From Pelargonium cotyledonis (Eukaryota; Streptophyta; Magnoliopsida; Geraniales; Geraniaceae): a stretch of 23,982 nt of DNA. The position numbers were made by a program, and so were the translations under genes. Positions within the stretch are counted from its first letter, which is position 1. Each line of letters starts with the position of its first letter. Under the pieces are notes generated by a model. It did not search any database, had not been told where the DNA came from, and saw only the letters and a list, made by a program, of their open reading frames with translations. This document shows, in pieces, positions 10,015-19,800 of the stretch. Location of the stretch: contig JAYMTA010000814.1 in the NCBI GenBank assembly GCA_036897625.1, positions 1-23,982 of the forward strand, in the 5' to 3' direction.

Positions 10015-10150
10015 AAGACTCAGCCATGATTTATTGACTGAGACTCTCAGCTAATAAATAATGACCAATAAAGTGATGGTACATCCGAATCCATTTTGAT
10101 TATCTCTTGGCTGAGAATCTAAGCCAATATAAATTGGCTGGGATTCTTAA
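10015..10150. repeat. Cluster of alternating inverted GGCTGAGA-type words
   Basis: Related words occur in both orientations: AGACTCAGCCA, GACTGAGACTCTCAGC, TTGGCTGAGAATCTAAGCCAAT and TTGGCTGGGATTCTT. They could fold into several short hairpins. A decayed small inverted-repeat element is the simplest reading. Confidence 0.4.
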
Positions 10151-10293
10151 TATTCATAAAAAATATTAGTTACAGTTCTTGACGTTCATTAACAGGTACA
10201 ACGATTGCACATGGAGCTTTAAAATCTTCACGCGAACAAACAGACAAATAACCAGAGAAATCACAAACCCATCCAATCACGGAACTTTAAAAT

Positions 10294-10481
10294 CCCTGCA
10301 ACCAAACATGCATCTAGCCCACCTGAGCTTCATTTTCGAGTCCAGCGTCTTCCCCAATCAGTCACTGCAGATTCAGGAATAATACAATACCTGTAACCAA
10401 ACGAGCACCTAACTCACCCAAGCTCCATTTTCGAGTCCCGCCTTTTCTACAATCAGTCACCGCCAAAACATTCAGATTCAG
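10294..10481. repeat. Tandem duplication of about 90 bp in the BIN4 upstream region
   Basis: Copy 1 (10294-10376) and copy 2 (10390-10481) share the order CCTG-AACCAAAC, AGCT-CATTTTCGAGTCC, CAATCAGTCAC and TTCAG or GATTCAG, with scattered substitutions and a small insertion in copy 2. The duplication ends immediately before the CT-rich patch, so it probably lies in the proximal BIN4 promoter or leader. Confidence 0.65.
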
Positions 10482-10677
10482 TGTCTCTCTCTCTAAACTG
10501 TGAGTTGCCTCTCGAAATCGCTGCACATTTATTGTCTGCAACACTGGTTTTTGAGCTCAATTAGCTCAGAATTTGAAACTGTATCGATCTCATTTTGCTT
10601 AATTAGTGTCTTGAATTTGAAGTTTGTGTGTATTGGTGTTCTCAAATCAGATTAAGCTAATTCTTGTTGTTGTGTAG

Positions 10678-10745
10678 ATGCTGATTAGCTTACAATGAGT
10701 GGATTTTGGTCGCAGAACTTGATTGACGGATCGAGTGTCTTGTAG
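10678..10745 (+). other. Two overlapping upstream ORFs in the BIN4 leader
   Basis: uORF1 (10678-10698) encodes MLISLQ and its stop TGA overlaps the ATG of uORF2 (10695-10745, 16 residues, MSGFWSQNLIDGSSVL) in an ATGA arrangement. uORF2 stops 20 bp before the BIN4 ATG at 10766. If both lie in the mature mRNA they should lower BIN4 translation. The TGTGTAG, GTCGCAG and CTTGTAG words nearby could be intron acceptors that would remove one or both, so the leader structure is unresolved. Confidence 0.35.
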
Positions 10746-10765
10746 GTGTTCGACGAAAGGCCGCA

Positions 10766-13700
10766 ATGAGTAGCTCCAGAGAGGAATCTCCAGATTGGTT
10801 GCGTTCGTTTCAGGTATGGGATGATATGATACTTTTTTTTTTGCTCATTATTGTTGCATTTTATGTTTGTGTGAGTGTAAATGTTGATTTAGTTACTAGT
10901 TACTACTGAAAATATCAAAGTGAGCAATGGGATGGTTAGAGCTTATTATTGTTCTTATTGATTTTTTTTTCTTTTCTAAATCAGCTTTATATACATATAT
11001 ATATAGACACACATATATTATCTATGTAATTTATGATTGTGTGAGTGTAAATGTAGATTTAGCTACTAGTTTGTAGTGATAAACTGATAATTATCAAAGT
11101 GATCGATGGGATGATTAGAGCTTATTGTTGTTCTTGTTGTTTTATTTTTGTCTTAGTTATGTGTGTGAGTAGTCAGTGCAATGGGATGATTAGAGCTTGA
11201 GTGGTTTGAGACGTTGAGGCGAAGGATTTAATTATCCATGGAATCTATGTTTGTGTGAGTGTAAAAGTGGATTTAGCTACTAGTCAGTACTGAAAATTGT
11301 TAAAGTGGTCAATGGTATAGTTGGAGATTGAGTGGTTTGAGACTTTGAGGCGAAGGATTCAAACATTTAGGCACTTTTGTTTGGTAATTATTGGGTTAAT
11401 TACCTTAGGTTAGACCTTTGAGCCTGTTGAGGAAGTCTTGGATGCCTGGAGAGTGAAGCTGTTAATATGTTTTTTTTTTCCTATTCTGAATTATATTGCA
11501 AGTGATACAGGGTTGCATTGAGATGGAGGTCGTAGATTTTTAAGATGAGTTCTTCTATATATGTCTCGAAGGGGTAGCGATTTAATCCAATGTGATAGTT
11601 GGAGCTTGAGTGAATTGTATAATTTAGTAATTATTGAGTTACCTTAGGTTAGACCTCTGAGGAAGCCTCAGATGACTGGAGACTGAAGCTGTTAATATGT
11701 TTTTTTTTTCCTTGTCTGAATTGTACTGTGAGCAATATGGGGTTTTATTGAGATGGAGATTGTAGAGTTTGTTAGAGGAATTCTTCCGAATATACGTGAA
11801 TTCTCAAATGTTGATAATACATACGTTCTGCTGGACAATGTTATGTTAAGTACTAGAGAGGTCAGGGGGTTTACTGTCCATGCTTTGATAAAGCCGTCAA
11901 CGAACGTGTGAGCTACATACCTCGGAAATTCTGATGTGATCCGCATCTTATGTGATGTACATCTAATGGTAGTTTCTGTTGAATATCACAGCCAAAAGTG
12001 CATGGCACATGGGCGCTGTCCTAAACTTTTTGTTCCTTGCAATCACCAAATTGTTGTTATTGGAAGTTTACGTGTGCAGTTATTCTGTATCAGACCTGTT
12101 TTGCTAATTTCAAGACTTTGCTTTGTTGAACAGGCACCAAGTAAGTCAGTGTTAATGTTATCCTCTGATTCTGAATCTTTACCAAAGAGTAGCCCTTCAA
12201 GGGAAGCTGGGACCTGGCATCAAGAATCATCTCAATTGCCTGAGGACAGCGAGAAGGAGACTGATCAAGATGCAGATAGTGATGAAATTACCATAGCGTC
12301 CGCATTTGATAAGTATTCAAAATCTAAATCTTCAAAACGGCCAAAAACAGAGGAACACACATCACCGAAAAAGAAGAAAATAGGCAACCTCAAGAAAAGA
12401 GAAGGTAAATAATGGGTTTGGGAATGGCAAGCTTTATACTTCTTTGAGAAAGTTAACCGTAGTTTAGGGATTCCAAATATATAAATGTCCCATAATTCCA
12501 AAGAATGTGCCAAGAAAAATGATGAGCACCTACTATTACTTGTAAGCTTCTCATTGTCGGTTTCTCAGTTTTACACTTGGCAGTATCCTTTATTTTACCT
12601 TGATTATTTTTTTTTTGTTACAATTCAAAACTAAAATTTGAGCTTCCTGATGATAAACAGCCAATGAGGGTGATAGGGAAATTGCAAAGGAAGGATTGCC
12701 TGAGGAGCCCGCAGAACCTCATGTAAGAAGCTTTAATCCAATGTTATTTAATATTGTATTGTTCAGTGAACCAGCTTAAGAACAATATTGTTGCTCTTTT
12801 GTTTAGGTTTACTTTGGATTGAGAAAGGTCGTTTAAAGATAGGCTAAAACTTTATCTATATCATTTTCACTTTTTCAATTAAAAGGCTCTCTGGATCCTG
12901 ATCCAAGAAACAATCAACTAAGCACATGCCCTTCTTGGGAAAAGAAGAAATAAGAGCTGTCTTAATATAGATATCAGTGATTCATAGTTTGTGTTTCCAC
13001 TTAGTTCAAGAGTTTGTATGCAAGCCTAAGGCAGAACTGGTCTTTATAACAAATATTACACACTCGTTTATTTTTTTTTTATGTTTTGTGTGGAACTCTG
13101 GCTTTGACTACTGTCCTTTTGGTGTATAAATTAGATGATAATAAATACCTCTTGAATGAATAATGGCAGGCATTCACATGGAAGAGGACCTTAGGATTCA
13201 TTTGGTTCATTATATCATGAAATACATTTGTGACCGTAGGCATCCATAATAGATGAACTGGTTGGTCAAATGATTTAACTGCAAGAACATATTCCTTTAT
13301 GATCAACCTTAAGGTATATTTACTAGTGGGAACTATAGATCAATTTTTTTTATCCCTCTTTAAGAGCAGTATTGTTTTAATGAGAGTACATCATGTATGA
13401 TGGGAAGATAACTAATTGAGGTTGATGATCTCTGTCAAAATTTATAATTTTGAAACACAGAGGATGTATTTAGGTCTTTGAACCGCTTCCCTACAATAAA
13501 ACATGCTGAATAGGACCACTGGCAACGGTTCGTGCATTAAAACTGCAATCCAGGATAGCTACTTTCTGGATGTACAAATAGAAATGAATCTCTTATTAGA
13601 TTGTTTAATCCCATTATTCATTACTTGTTAAGAGAGTGAAGAAATGGATTAAGTCTTCTGGCTTGTATTTGACCTAATAGGTACATCTTTTAACAACTAA

Positions 13701-16627
13701 ACCAAAGGCAACCTCAGGCTTGAATTGTGTTTATCCACGCTGTTACTCTGTTAGTTGCAGTTAGGGCATCCGTAGACACTGTTTCAAATTTCTATACATC
13801 CCTTGGTTTCATTTGAACTTAGTTAATTTTAGTTTTTCAGGATTTTACTGATGACAAAAACGTGCTCTGTTTTAGGCAGGGGATCATTCAATTTTGGCGT
13901 TATCGTCAGACTCTGAGTCTTGTCCCCGTGATAGCCCTCTGAAGGAAAATCAAATCCATCATGGAGAATCATCTGAGCAACAAACAATTAAATTCCAGAG
14001 GAGACGAAAGGGCAAGGACGCAGATTTTGTTGGAAGTAGACAATCTCCATCTAAGAAGTCTTCTAAGGAAAAATCTCCCAAGAAAAAGCTGAAATTAGAA
14101 GATGACTTACCAACAGAAGAGAAGACTATAAAAGATGACATTAATGAAAAAGGTACAACGTGGGGTTGGGTGGCAGATGTGGTGTTATGGAAAGAGAGAG
14201 TTATAGCTACTATCAAAGCTTAGGAGTAAAATAGCAGTGGCTGATCTAAACCACTTCATGGTGGATGCAAAGATTTGTATCTCTATTTATGTTTCTGAAA
14301 TGTGCTGTTCCTAAAATTATTACAAAATAATCTTCTTATGGTGCAGGAAAGGATGGTGATCTGGAAGTTGCAGAGCAAGAAACACATGAGAAGCGCATCG
14401 AACCTCGTGTACATATCACTGCTAATAAGTTTTATGGTTGCTTATCTAGTCTGTGGTTCACTAATTTTCTCAGTTGATTAATAATTTGCAGGTTTCTTCC
14501 TCAAGGTTGCCCTTGGTGCTCTCTGAGAAAGTGCAGCGTACAAAGGTAAAGTTGCCAAATGCCAAGGAATTTGTATGGAGTTTAGTTGAAAAAATGTACT
14601 GTGCAGTCTCAGAACAAGTAATAACCAGTGTCCTGTGAGGTTTAACCGTCCAATAATGAAAGATGCTTAGCTCTTGTGGGTTCTGTATCATCACGTTACA
14701 AAAATTTTCTTAGCAAATTTTATGCAGCCATTTTACAAAACTCAGCTCACCTGCTTTGTGCAGGCCCTTGTTGAGTGTGATGGAGAATCCATTGATTTAA
14801 GTGGTGATATGGGTGCGGTAGGACGTGTAGTAATTTCTGAGTCCCCATCTGGGAACCATGAGATGTACATGGATCTAAAAGGTATTTTTGTTTAAATATG
14901 AATCAATGAGAATCTATGGATGTACTCTACTGTTGTTTGACCTGTCTCTTGTTTTACATTGCTACTTCATATAGTCCATATGGTCCATATCCTAACCTTT
15001 TGAACATGGTTAATCATCATACATGATAAGTACATAGCATTAGCTCAAATCTGATTGGTTTATCATTTGGTTACTTTTGCAGGAACCATATACAGAACAA
15101 CAATAGTTCCTTGCCGAACATTTTGCGTAGTATGTCATCAGCACCATTTGAAAATTTTCACATTTGACATTCATAGCCCTTTTATTATGTGATGTAGGAC
15201 AGTGTGACTGTGTGAGAACAGAGAAATAGATAGAAAAGAATGAGAAGAAAAGATAGAATTCAGACGAAATGTGAGAATTTTTAGACGAAATCCAAGAAAT
15301 TATAGAAGAATAGGGGAAGAAGAAGAAAAGATAGAAGAAGGAAATCACAATGAAGTCTGAATTTTCAGTATCATCCAATGTACCTTAAAACAAACCGTAA
15401 TAATATTTGTAGTCCCTAATTATTATGTTTGTGCATAAATATGTAATAGAAAGCTTTTGTTTTCAATACTTGAACATACTCTTCAATAAAAAAAGTTTTA
15501 CAGTGTAACTCTCAAATTGATTGGTTACTGAGATATAACATAGATCCGCACTTGTGCAGGTTAGCTTTGGTCCATCAGAGGCAAAGGTCTGTCATTTGAT
15601 TACCTATTCTATTTTCTTTTTCTTACTAGACTTGCATGCAGATATTACTTACAAACTTTCTGCTTGTAATTTACTCCTTGATTTACACATGTTTTGCAAT
15701 TTCTATTTTTCAAAGATTCATCTTTTTTCTTCTGCAAAATGCAAACACTAATGTGATTTGGTTAACAATTATGTTTATTATTGATAATGTGTATATTTTC
15801 TTGTCAGGTTGAAGCTATCATGGATGACTTTATTCAGCTCACACCACAATCTAATGTTTATGAAGCAGAAACGATGGTTGAAGGTTGGGGTTCTCTTTTG
15901 AGGAATGCAATTATGGCCTTTGTCCTATTATCACATAAATTGTGTTAGCAAGCTCCTACTGCAAAAGTAACAAAATACACCATCTTTTTTAAAGTGTTGG
16001 TTCACTTGTTTATATGAGCAGGAACACTTGATGGTTTCTCATTTGGTTCTGAAGATGAGGCAGAAAAAATGCCTAAAGCCACGACTAATCAGACCGATCA
16101 AGCTGAGGGAGTTGAAGAACAAACCAATGGAAAAGGCAAAGGGAAAGCTAAAAAAGTCATAGTATGTTTCTATACTTTCTTCAGACACGAACACAACACA
16201 GATTTAAGCGGGTTTTGGTTCAGTTTAATCGTGCTCATGCCGACTAAGTACTAACCCAACCCATTTAGTTTATTGTGCTGAACCTGTATGACCCATTTAT
16301 TTAATGGCTGTCGTGTCCTGTAATTTTTTAACCCAGTTATGCCAACTTGTTAAGGGTGTCGTGTCGTGTAGTTCAACCCGTTTAACAGTCGGGTCATGTT
16401 TGGGTTGACCCATTAGCAGAATGCAAAATTTTCAACACGAACACGACATGCGAACACGAGTTGCCACCCCTACTTCCATGTCAGTTTCATGCTTACTGGT
16501 GGAAGTTTGGATACAGGGAGCGGCACAGAAAAAAGGTAAAGCTAAAGCTACAGGGGGAAAGTCGCAGCCAGCAAAGAAAGTAAGAAAGAAAACTCAAGTT
16601 TCGAGGAAGGTCAAGGCCAGAAAATAA
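10766..16627 (+). CDS. BIN4: BIN4/MIDGET, DNA topoisomerase VI complex component
   Basis: Twelve exons join in phase: 10766-10813, 12134-12404, 12661-12722, 13876-14152, 14347-14408, 14492-14545, 14764-14881, 15083-15129, 15560-15586, 15808-15883, 16022-16161, 16517-16627. They total 1,293 nt and encode 430 residues. The N-terminus MSSSREESPDWLRSFQ, the conserved block at residues about 241-352 (ECDGESIDLSGDMGAVGRVV, TIYRTTIVPCRTFCVV, EAIMDDFIQLTPQSNVYEAE) and the Lys-rich tail identify BIN4. It is a nuclear DNA-binding partner of the plant topo VI complex (SPO11-3/RHL2, TOP6B/HYP6, RHL1), needed for endoreduplication and cell expansion. Residues 17-240 are Ser/Lys-rich and low complexity with LSSDSES motifs, and come from a duplicated exon pair. 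Exon 9 is only 27 nt. An alternative 3' end using a GTAAGA donor at 16580 is possible but doubted. The gene is convergent with the thaumatin gene, with stops 402 bp apart. Confidence 0.92.
10863..11362. repeat. Degenerate internal duplications in BIN4 intron 1, set A
   Basis: The phrase TTGTGTGAGTGTAAATG followed by GATTTAGCTACTAGT, ATCAAAGTG-TCAATGGGAT and GATTAGAGCTTATT starts at about 10863 and 11031, with a diverged copy at about 11247. A second phrase, GAGTGGTTTGAGACGTTGAG with GCGAAGGATT, occurs near 11198 and 11330. The intron has grown by serial local duplication. Confidence 0.65.
11385..11770. repeat. Duplicated about 140-bp segment in BIN4 intron 1, set B
   Basis: The segment beginning near 11385 (TTGGGTTAATTACCTTAGG, GACTGGAG-like phrase, GTGAAGCTGTTAATATG, T run, ATTGAGATGGAGGTCGTAGA) recurs about 240 bp later from 11626 with the same order and about a tenth to a fifth of positions changed. 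The copies are direct repeats. Confidence 0.7.
15205..15345 (+). repeat. Purine-rich tract in BIN4 intron 8
   Basis: About 140 bp of nearly all purine on the plus strand (AGAAGAAAAGATAGAA, GAAGAAGAAGAAAAGATAG and similar). It lies between exons 8 and 9, upstream of the 27-nt microexon. The minus-strand frame across it is just Phe/Ser/Leu low-complexity sequence. Confidence 0.6.
16182..16471. mobile_element. hAT-like non-autonomous element in BIN4 intron 11
   Basis: On the minus strand the insertion begins GGGGTGGCAACTCGTG and is full of CGTGTTCGTG, GGGTCAACCC, ACACGACACGACAC and TGGGTTGGG words. This is the style of a very common dicot short DNA element with a hAT-like GGGGTGGCAA end. The other end (near 16182, CAGACACGAACAC) does not match as a clean terminal repeat, so it is eroded or truncated. 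It fills most of the 355-bp intron between exons 11 and 12. TACTTTC and TACTTCC flank it but are too imperfect to call a target duplication. Confidence 0.5.
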
Positions 16628-17029
16628 AAAAATTCACTCATGAATCGATAATGATTCTCATAATTGACAAGAGTTTGAAGAGCAACCATGGCGGCGAGCA
16701 GAAACAGATTATGATATAGTTGTTCAATAACCAGAGAGAAATGTTCGTGAACTTGTGTTTCTTTGGTTGGAATTGTTTTATTCATTTCAAATTTTAGAAC
16801 AAACTTACTTATGTCAATTGTGTGTTTAAATGATACAGTATACCAGATTGATTGAATTTAGAAAATTAATATACATTCCTGAAAATACTCTTGCACATTT
16901 TCATTTACTCTTTAATTGAATCCCCCAAGTTTTATACTTCTACTTGTGCTTGATTCCTTTGAGTTTTTCCTGACAAATACGAAGCTGGTTATTCTTTTGC
17001 AGGGTCACTCTGACTGTGATGCAACAGAG

Positions 17030-18403
17030 TCACCAGCTAAGTTGAGAAAAGAAGAAACCGAGGACGAGGAGAAGGATTGGCATGGGACGTGGCAGGTAAA
17101 CATTTGAGGAAGAAACCAGATTATTCACAACCTTCCCGTTACTTTTGCTGGGTTGTTCTTGTATTGCAGGATCAGTATATGAAGGATCTGTAAATGCACC
17201 ACTTGTTGCATTCATTCTGCATCGCAAGTTATTCCAAGAACAAGAACAGAAATCAGTCAGGCCTGGAAACAAAAGGTAATGTAGCTGAAAAACATCTGAA
17301 TCTAAAGACTGAGACTGAATCTTAAGAAAATTGTAGTCCAGTGAGTGCAAAAAACATTAGAAGCTAAGTAAATGGTACTTACACATATTGAGCAGCTGCA
17401 GGACAGAAAACAATGGCATAATCATAAGCCTTGCAAGTGAAAGTGCTGGTACCATCGTCAAAAGCATAACTGTAAGCACTTGGACACGCTCTCTTGAAAA
17501 TGGTCGAATAAAAAGACGGTTTACAAGTTGTAGGGTTTGCGAATTCCCCACGGCAGCAGTACTGGTCTAACCCGAATGCTTCACAAGCACTCCTGCAGGC
17601 AATCACTCCTTCCCGCATCCTGTTCAAGCTCACCACCTGAAGCTCTTTCGGACAACCTGTTGGGACAAACCAAAAAATATTGGTCACTTCACTGTTCCTA
17701 GTAAGTTTTTATCAACTTTGTTGCTAAAACTATCTCAGTTCCAAAATGAATATACTTTTTTGAAATTGTAGTTTCTGAAATGTGTAGTGACCTTTTTGTT
17801 AAAGGTCCATTACTAATCTGAAGGATTATTTACAAAATTTTCAACAATGCATAGTTGTAGGAAGATTTAACATTTCATTTCGAAGTGGAGAGAATATTTC
17901 GTAAAAGAAAAAATGATAAACTTACCCATGTTGATATCAGATGCGCAGCCAGTGGCATTACAGGCGCCATACACTCCTCTCGGCGCAGCAATCATCGGCA
18001 AGTTGTATCCATCCACGATGCTAACATCGTAAAAATCTTTATCATTGCCTTGTCCGAGAGTTACCTCAAACAGCGAAGCTGGCGGGGTGGCACCAAGGCC
18101 ATTACATTCCAACCTCCCACCACAATCCCCTGTCTGACACGTCCCATTCCCCGCCTCATCAAACGTGCATCCCGTCCTCGCCCATATCCTTCCTGACCAC
18201 CCCGGAGAAGATGGAACCCTGACACTCAATCCCGGGTCCAATCTGAATCCAGTTGTGGGTAGAGGAGGTGTTCCTGCACCTGCAAGTGTCCCGGGCCATA
18301 TGGTTTGTGGACAGTTGTTGGTTATGGTGAACGTGGCGAAAGAGACAGATAACAATGAGAAGGAAATGGAAACGAGCAAGAAGCTGTTCTTCGGCGCTGC
18401 CAT
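17030..18403 (-). CDS. Thaumatin-like protein (PR-5 family), probably GPI-anchored
   Basis: Three exons in phase, 18403-17926, 17656-17383 and 17216-17030, total 939 nt and encode 312 residues. Residues 1-23 are a signal peptide ending SVSFA. Residues 24-251 are a complete thaumatin domain with all 16 cysteines (NNCPQTIWPG, GRIWARTGCTFD, CNATGCASDINMGCP, YCCRGEF, DYAIVFCP). The acidic-cleft positions R (WAR), E (FEV), D (YDV), D (VDG) and D (FDDGTSTF) are in place. Exon 3 adds residues 252-312: an N-glycosylation site NAT, a hydrophilic Ser/Asn/Pro linker, and a hydrophobic end PMPILLLVLGFFFSQLSW that looks like a GPI-anchor signal. The exon 2 donor is GT|GTAAGT. If it is not used, translation stops at 17379 after AAAQYV, giving a 251-residue soluble form. 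A nearer acceptor at 17262 would end the protein after VPD. Expected role: secreted or cell-surface defence or glucan-binding protein. Confidence 0.9.
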
Positions 18404-18952
18404 TGCAGGGATCGAGGTATGTTTTGTTTGATTAGTTCCGATAAATATTGGTTTGATTTACATATGCATGATTTGAATGCCATTGGAGAGGAAAAGGAAT
18501 GCTAAATTGGTGATCTCTGATCAGTCGGAAGATGATCCTTTTGGGTTTAGCATTTCTTTTTGTCTTGGATGGTTTTATCAAGAAGCTATTCCTTGCTTCA
18601 AAAGAAACAATGAAACCTATATCAGAAGATAAATTTTTTGGCTCTCTTCGAGAGAAAGAAGAGAACCGTTATACATGAACTATTTAAGAAAAATTATTGT
18701 TACACATACGAGTTAACACATGATACGTCTAATGAACTAGTGTGTCCCTGTCTACTCAGTTTTTTTTTGGCTTTATTGAGTCATCCCCATTAATAGTTCG
18801 ATTTGTTCTACTTCTAAAATATGTTGCACTTCCAAATTCAAATCCTACTTGAATATATAAAAAGTTACAATCCATCTCAATTTGATCGGTTCGGTTCTTA
18901 AACGATTCAAGATCATGATAAAAGCCAATAATATCATGTTTCCCACCCAATG

Positions 18953-19015
18953 CATGGCTCAACAACTAAATAGTTGTTTTAAATTAACATGAAGTTTCAA
19001 GTTCGAATTTTAGGT
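18953..19015 (+). repeat. tRNA-derived SINE-like fragment
   Basis: ATGGCTCAACAACTAAATAG resembles a degenerate A box region, and TTTCAAGTTCGAATTTTAGG a B box, at roughly tRNA-like spacing. No intact tRNA fold is present, so it would be a decayed SINE head and not a tRNA gene. Confidence 0.3.
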
Positions 19016-19034
19016 AATGCAGTTGCAGTATATG

Positions 19035-19061
19035 TGACATGCCACATCATTTGGCATGTCA
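19035..19061. repeat. Perfect 10-bp hairpin TGACATGCCA / TGGCATGTCA
   Basis: The two 10-base arms pair perfectly around the 7-base loop CATCATT. Related words (GATGTGCCA, CATCATTTTGTACGACA) follow within 70 bp. It lies more than 600 bp from either gene, so it is most likely part of a small repeat element. Confidence 0.6.
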
Positions 19062-19665
19062 TCGCTTTAATATTTGATGTGCCAAAGCGTGTCAAGTTTA
19101 ATACATCATTTTGTACGACATTTAGGACAAATAGCATCCTATGCATGTCATAGCATCAGAATGGAATAAACAGACGTGTCCTTAAAAACAATGTTACAAA
19201 CTTGCAACATGCAAGATGTGACAACATCTGATTCTGATAGGCATTCAAAAATCAGAATATAAGTTCACAGGTAGTCAATATAGATACATAAAACAAAAAG
19301 TAATAACAAGAGTTGCTTGCTTCTATAAATTTCTTCTCAATAAGACTGTTCATACATAATAAATACATATACAGAAAAAAGAATCCAAAATCAAGTTAAT
19401 GAATAAGACTCGGCCAAGCCAATAAAAGTTTGACACCTCATTAATTATTGTACATACCCACTCGGGACCCTAATAAAACGCCATATCCAACTGATTTTAC
19501 GATCGACTAAATCTCAACCATTAACTCTATTTAACCTCGGCCACAAACTTTGGCATAGAATTATGATTCTACTTTTAGCCAAGCCACTCTTAGAGTGAAG
19601 ATTGGTTTTACTATAGGTTTCAAATACAGACCATTTTTAGGACCACTCTTCTCTAGATAAGATCA

Positions 19666-19800
19666 GGTGCTTCAAAGAGTCGAGTAGGCTTCATCAAGAT
19701 GTTCTTTGCATGCTGAGGCTACAACAACAGGTGCTTAGGAGCTTTGCGGAGTCGAGTAGGCTTCATTAAGATGTTCTTTGCATGCTAAGGCTACAGCAAC
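19666..19800. repeat. Tandem duplication of 62/73 bp
   Basis: Copy 1 (19666-19727) and copy 2 (19728-19800) both start CAGGTGCTT, continue AGTCGAGTAGGCTTCAT-AAG and ATGTTCTTTGCATGCT-AGG, and end CTACA-CAACA or close to it. Copy 2 has about 10 extra bases near its start. The two are about 90% identical outside that insertion, so the duplication is fairly recent. Confidence 0.8.

Larger units (their letters stand above)
9199..10765. other. Divergent HP30/BIN4 intergenic region
   Basis: The start codons are 1,567 bp apart on opposite strands, so this stretch must hold both promoters and leaders. Listed separately are a TATA box for HP30, a MITE-like insertion, an inverted-repeat cluster, a 90-bp tandem duplication and two short upstream frames before BIN4. 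A CT-rich run TCTCTCTCTCT at about 10484-10494 is a plausible core-promoter pyrimidine patch for BIN4; no convincing BIN4 TATA box was seen. A minus-strand GTTCAAATCC word near 9835 is only weakly SINE-like. Confidence 0.6.

Noticed and set aside
11936-12412. Plus-strand frame starting in BIN4 intron 1 and running through exon 2
   Set aside because: The first about 66 codons are intron read-through; the acceptor at 12133 and conserved exon 1 make the spliced structure far better.
15040-15378. 112-codon minus-strand Phe/Ser-rich frame
   Set aside because: It is produced by the purine-rich tract in BIN4 intron 8 and has no gene structure.
18953-19015. Possible tRNA gene, as also at 23268-23335 and near 9835
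   Set aside because: Only A-box or B-box-like words are present; no acceptor stem or cloverleaf can be drawn, so at most SINE fragments.
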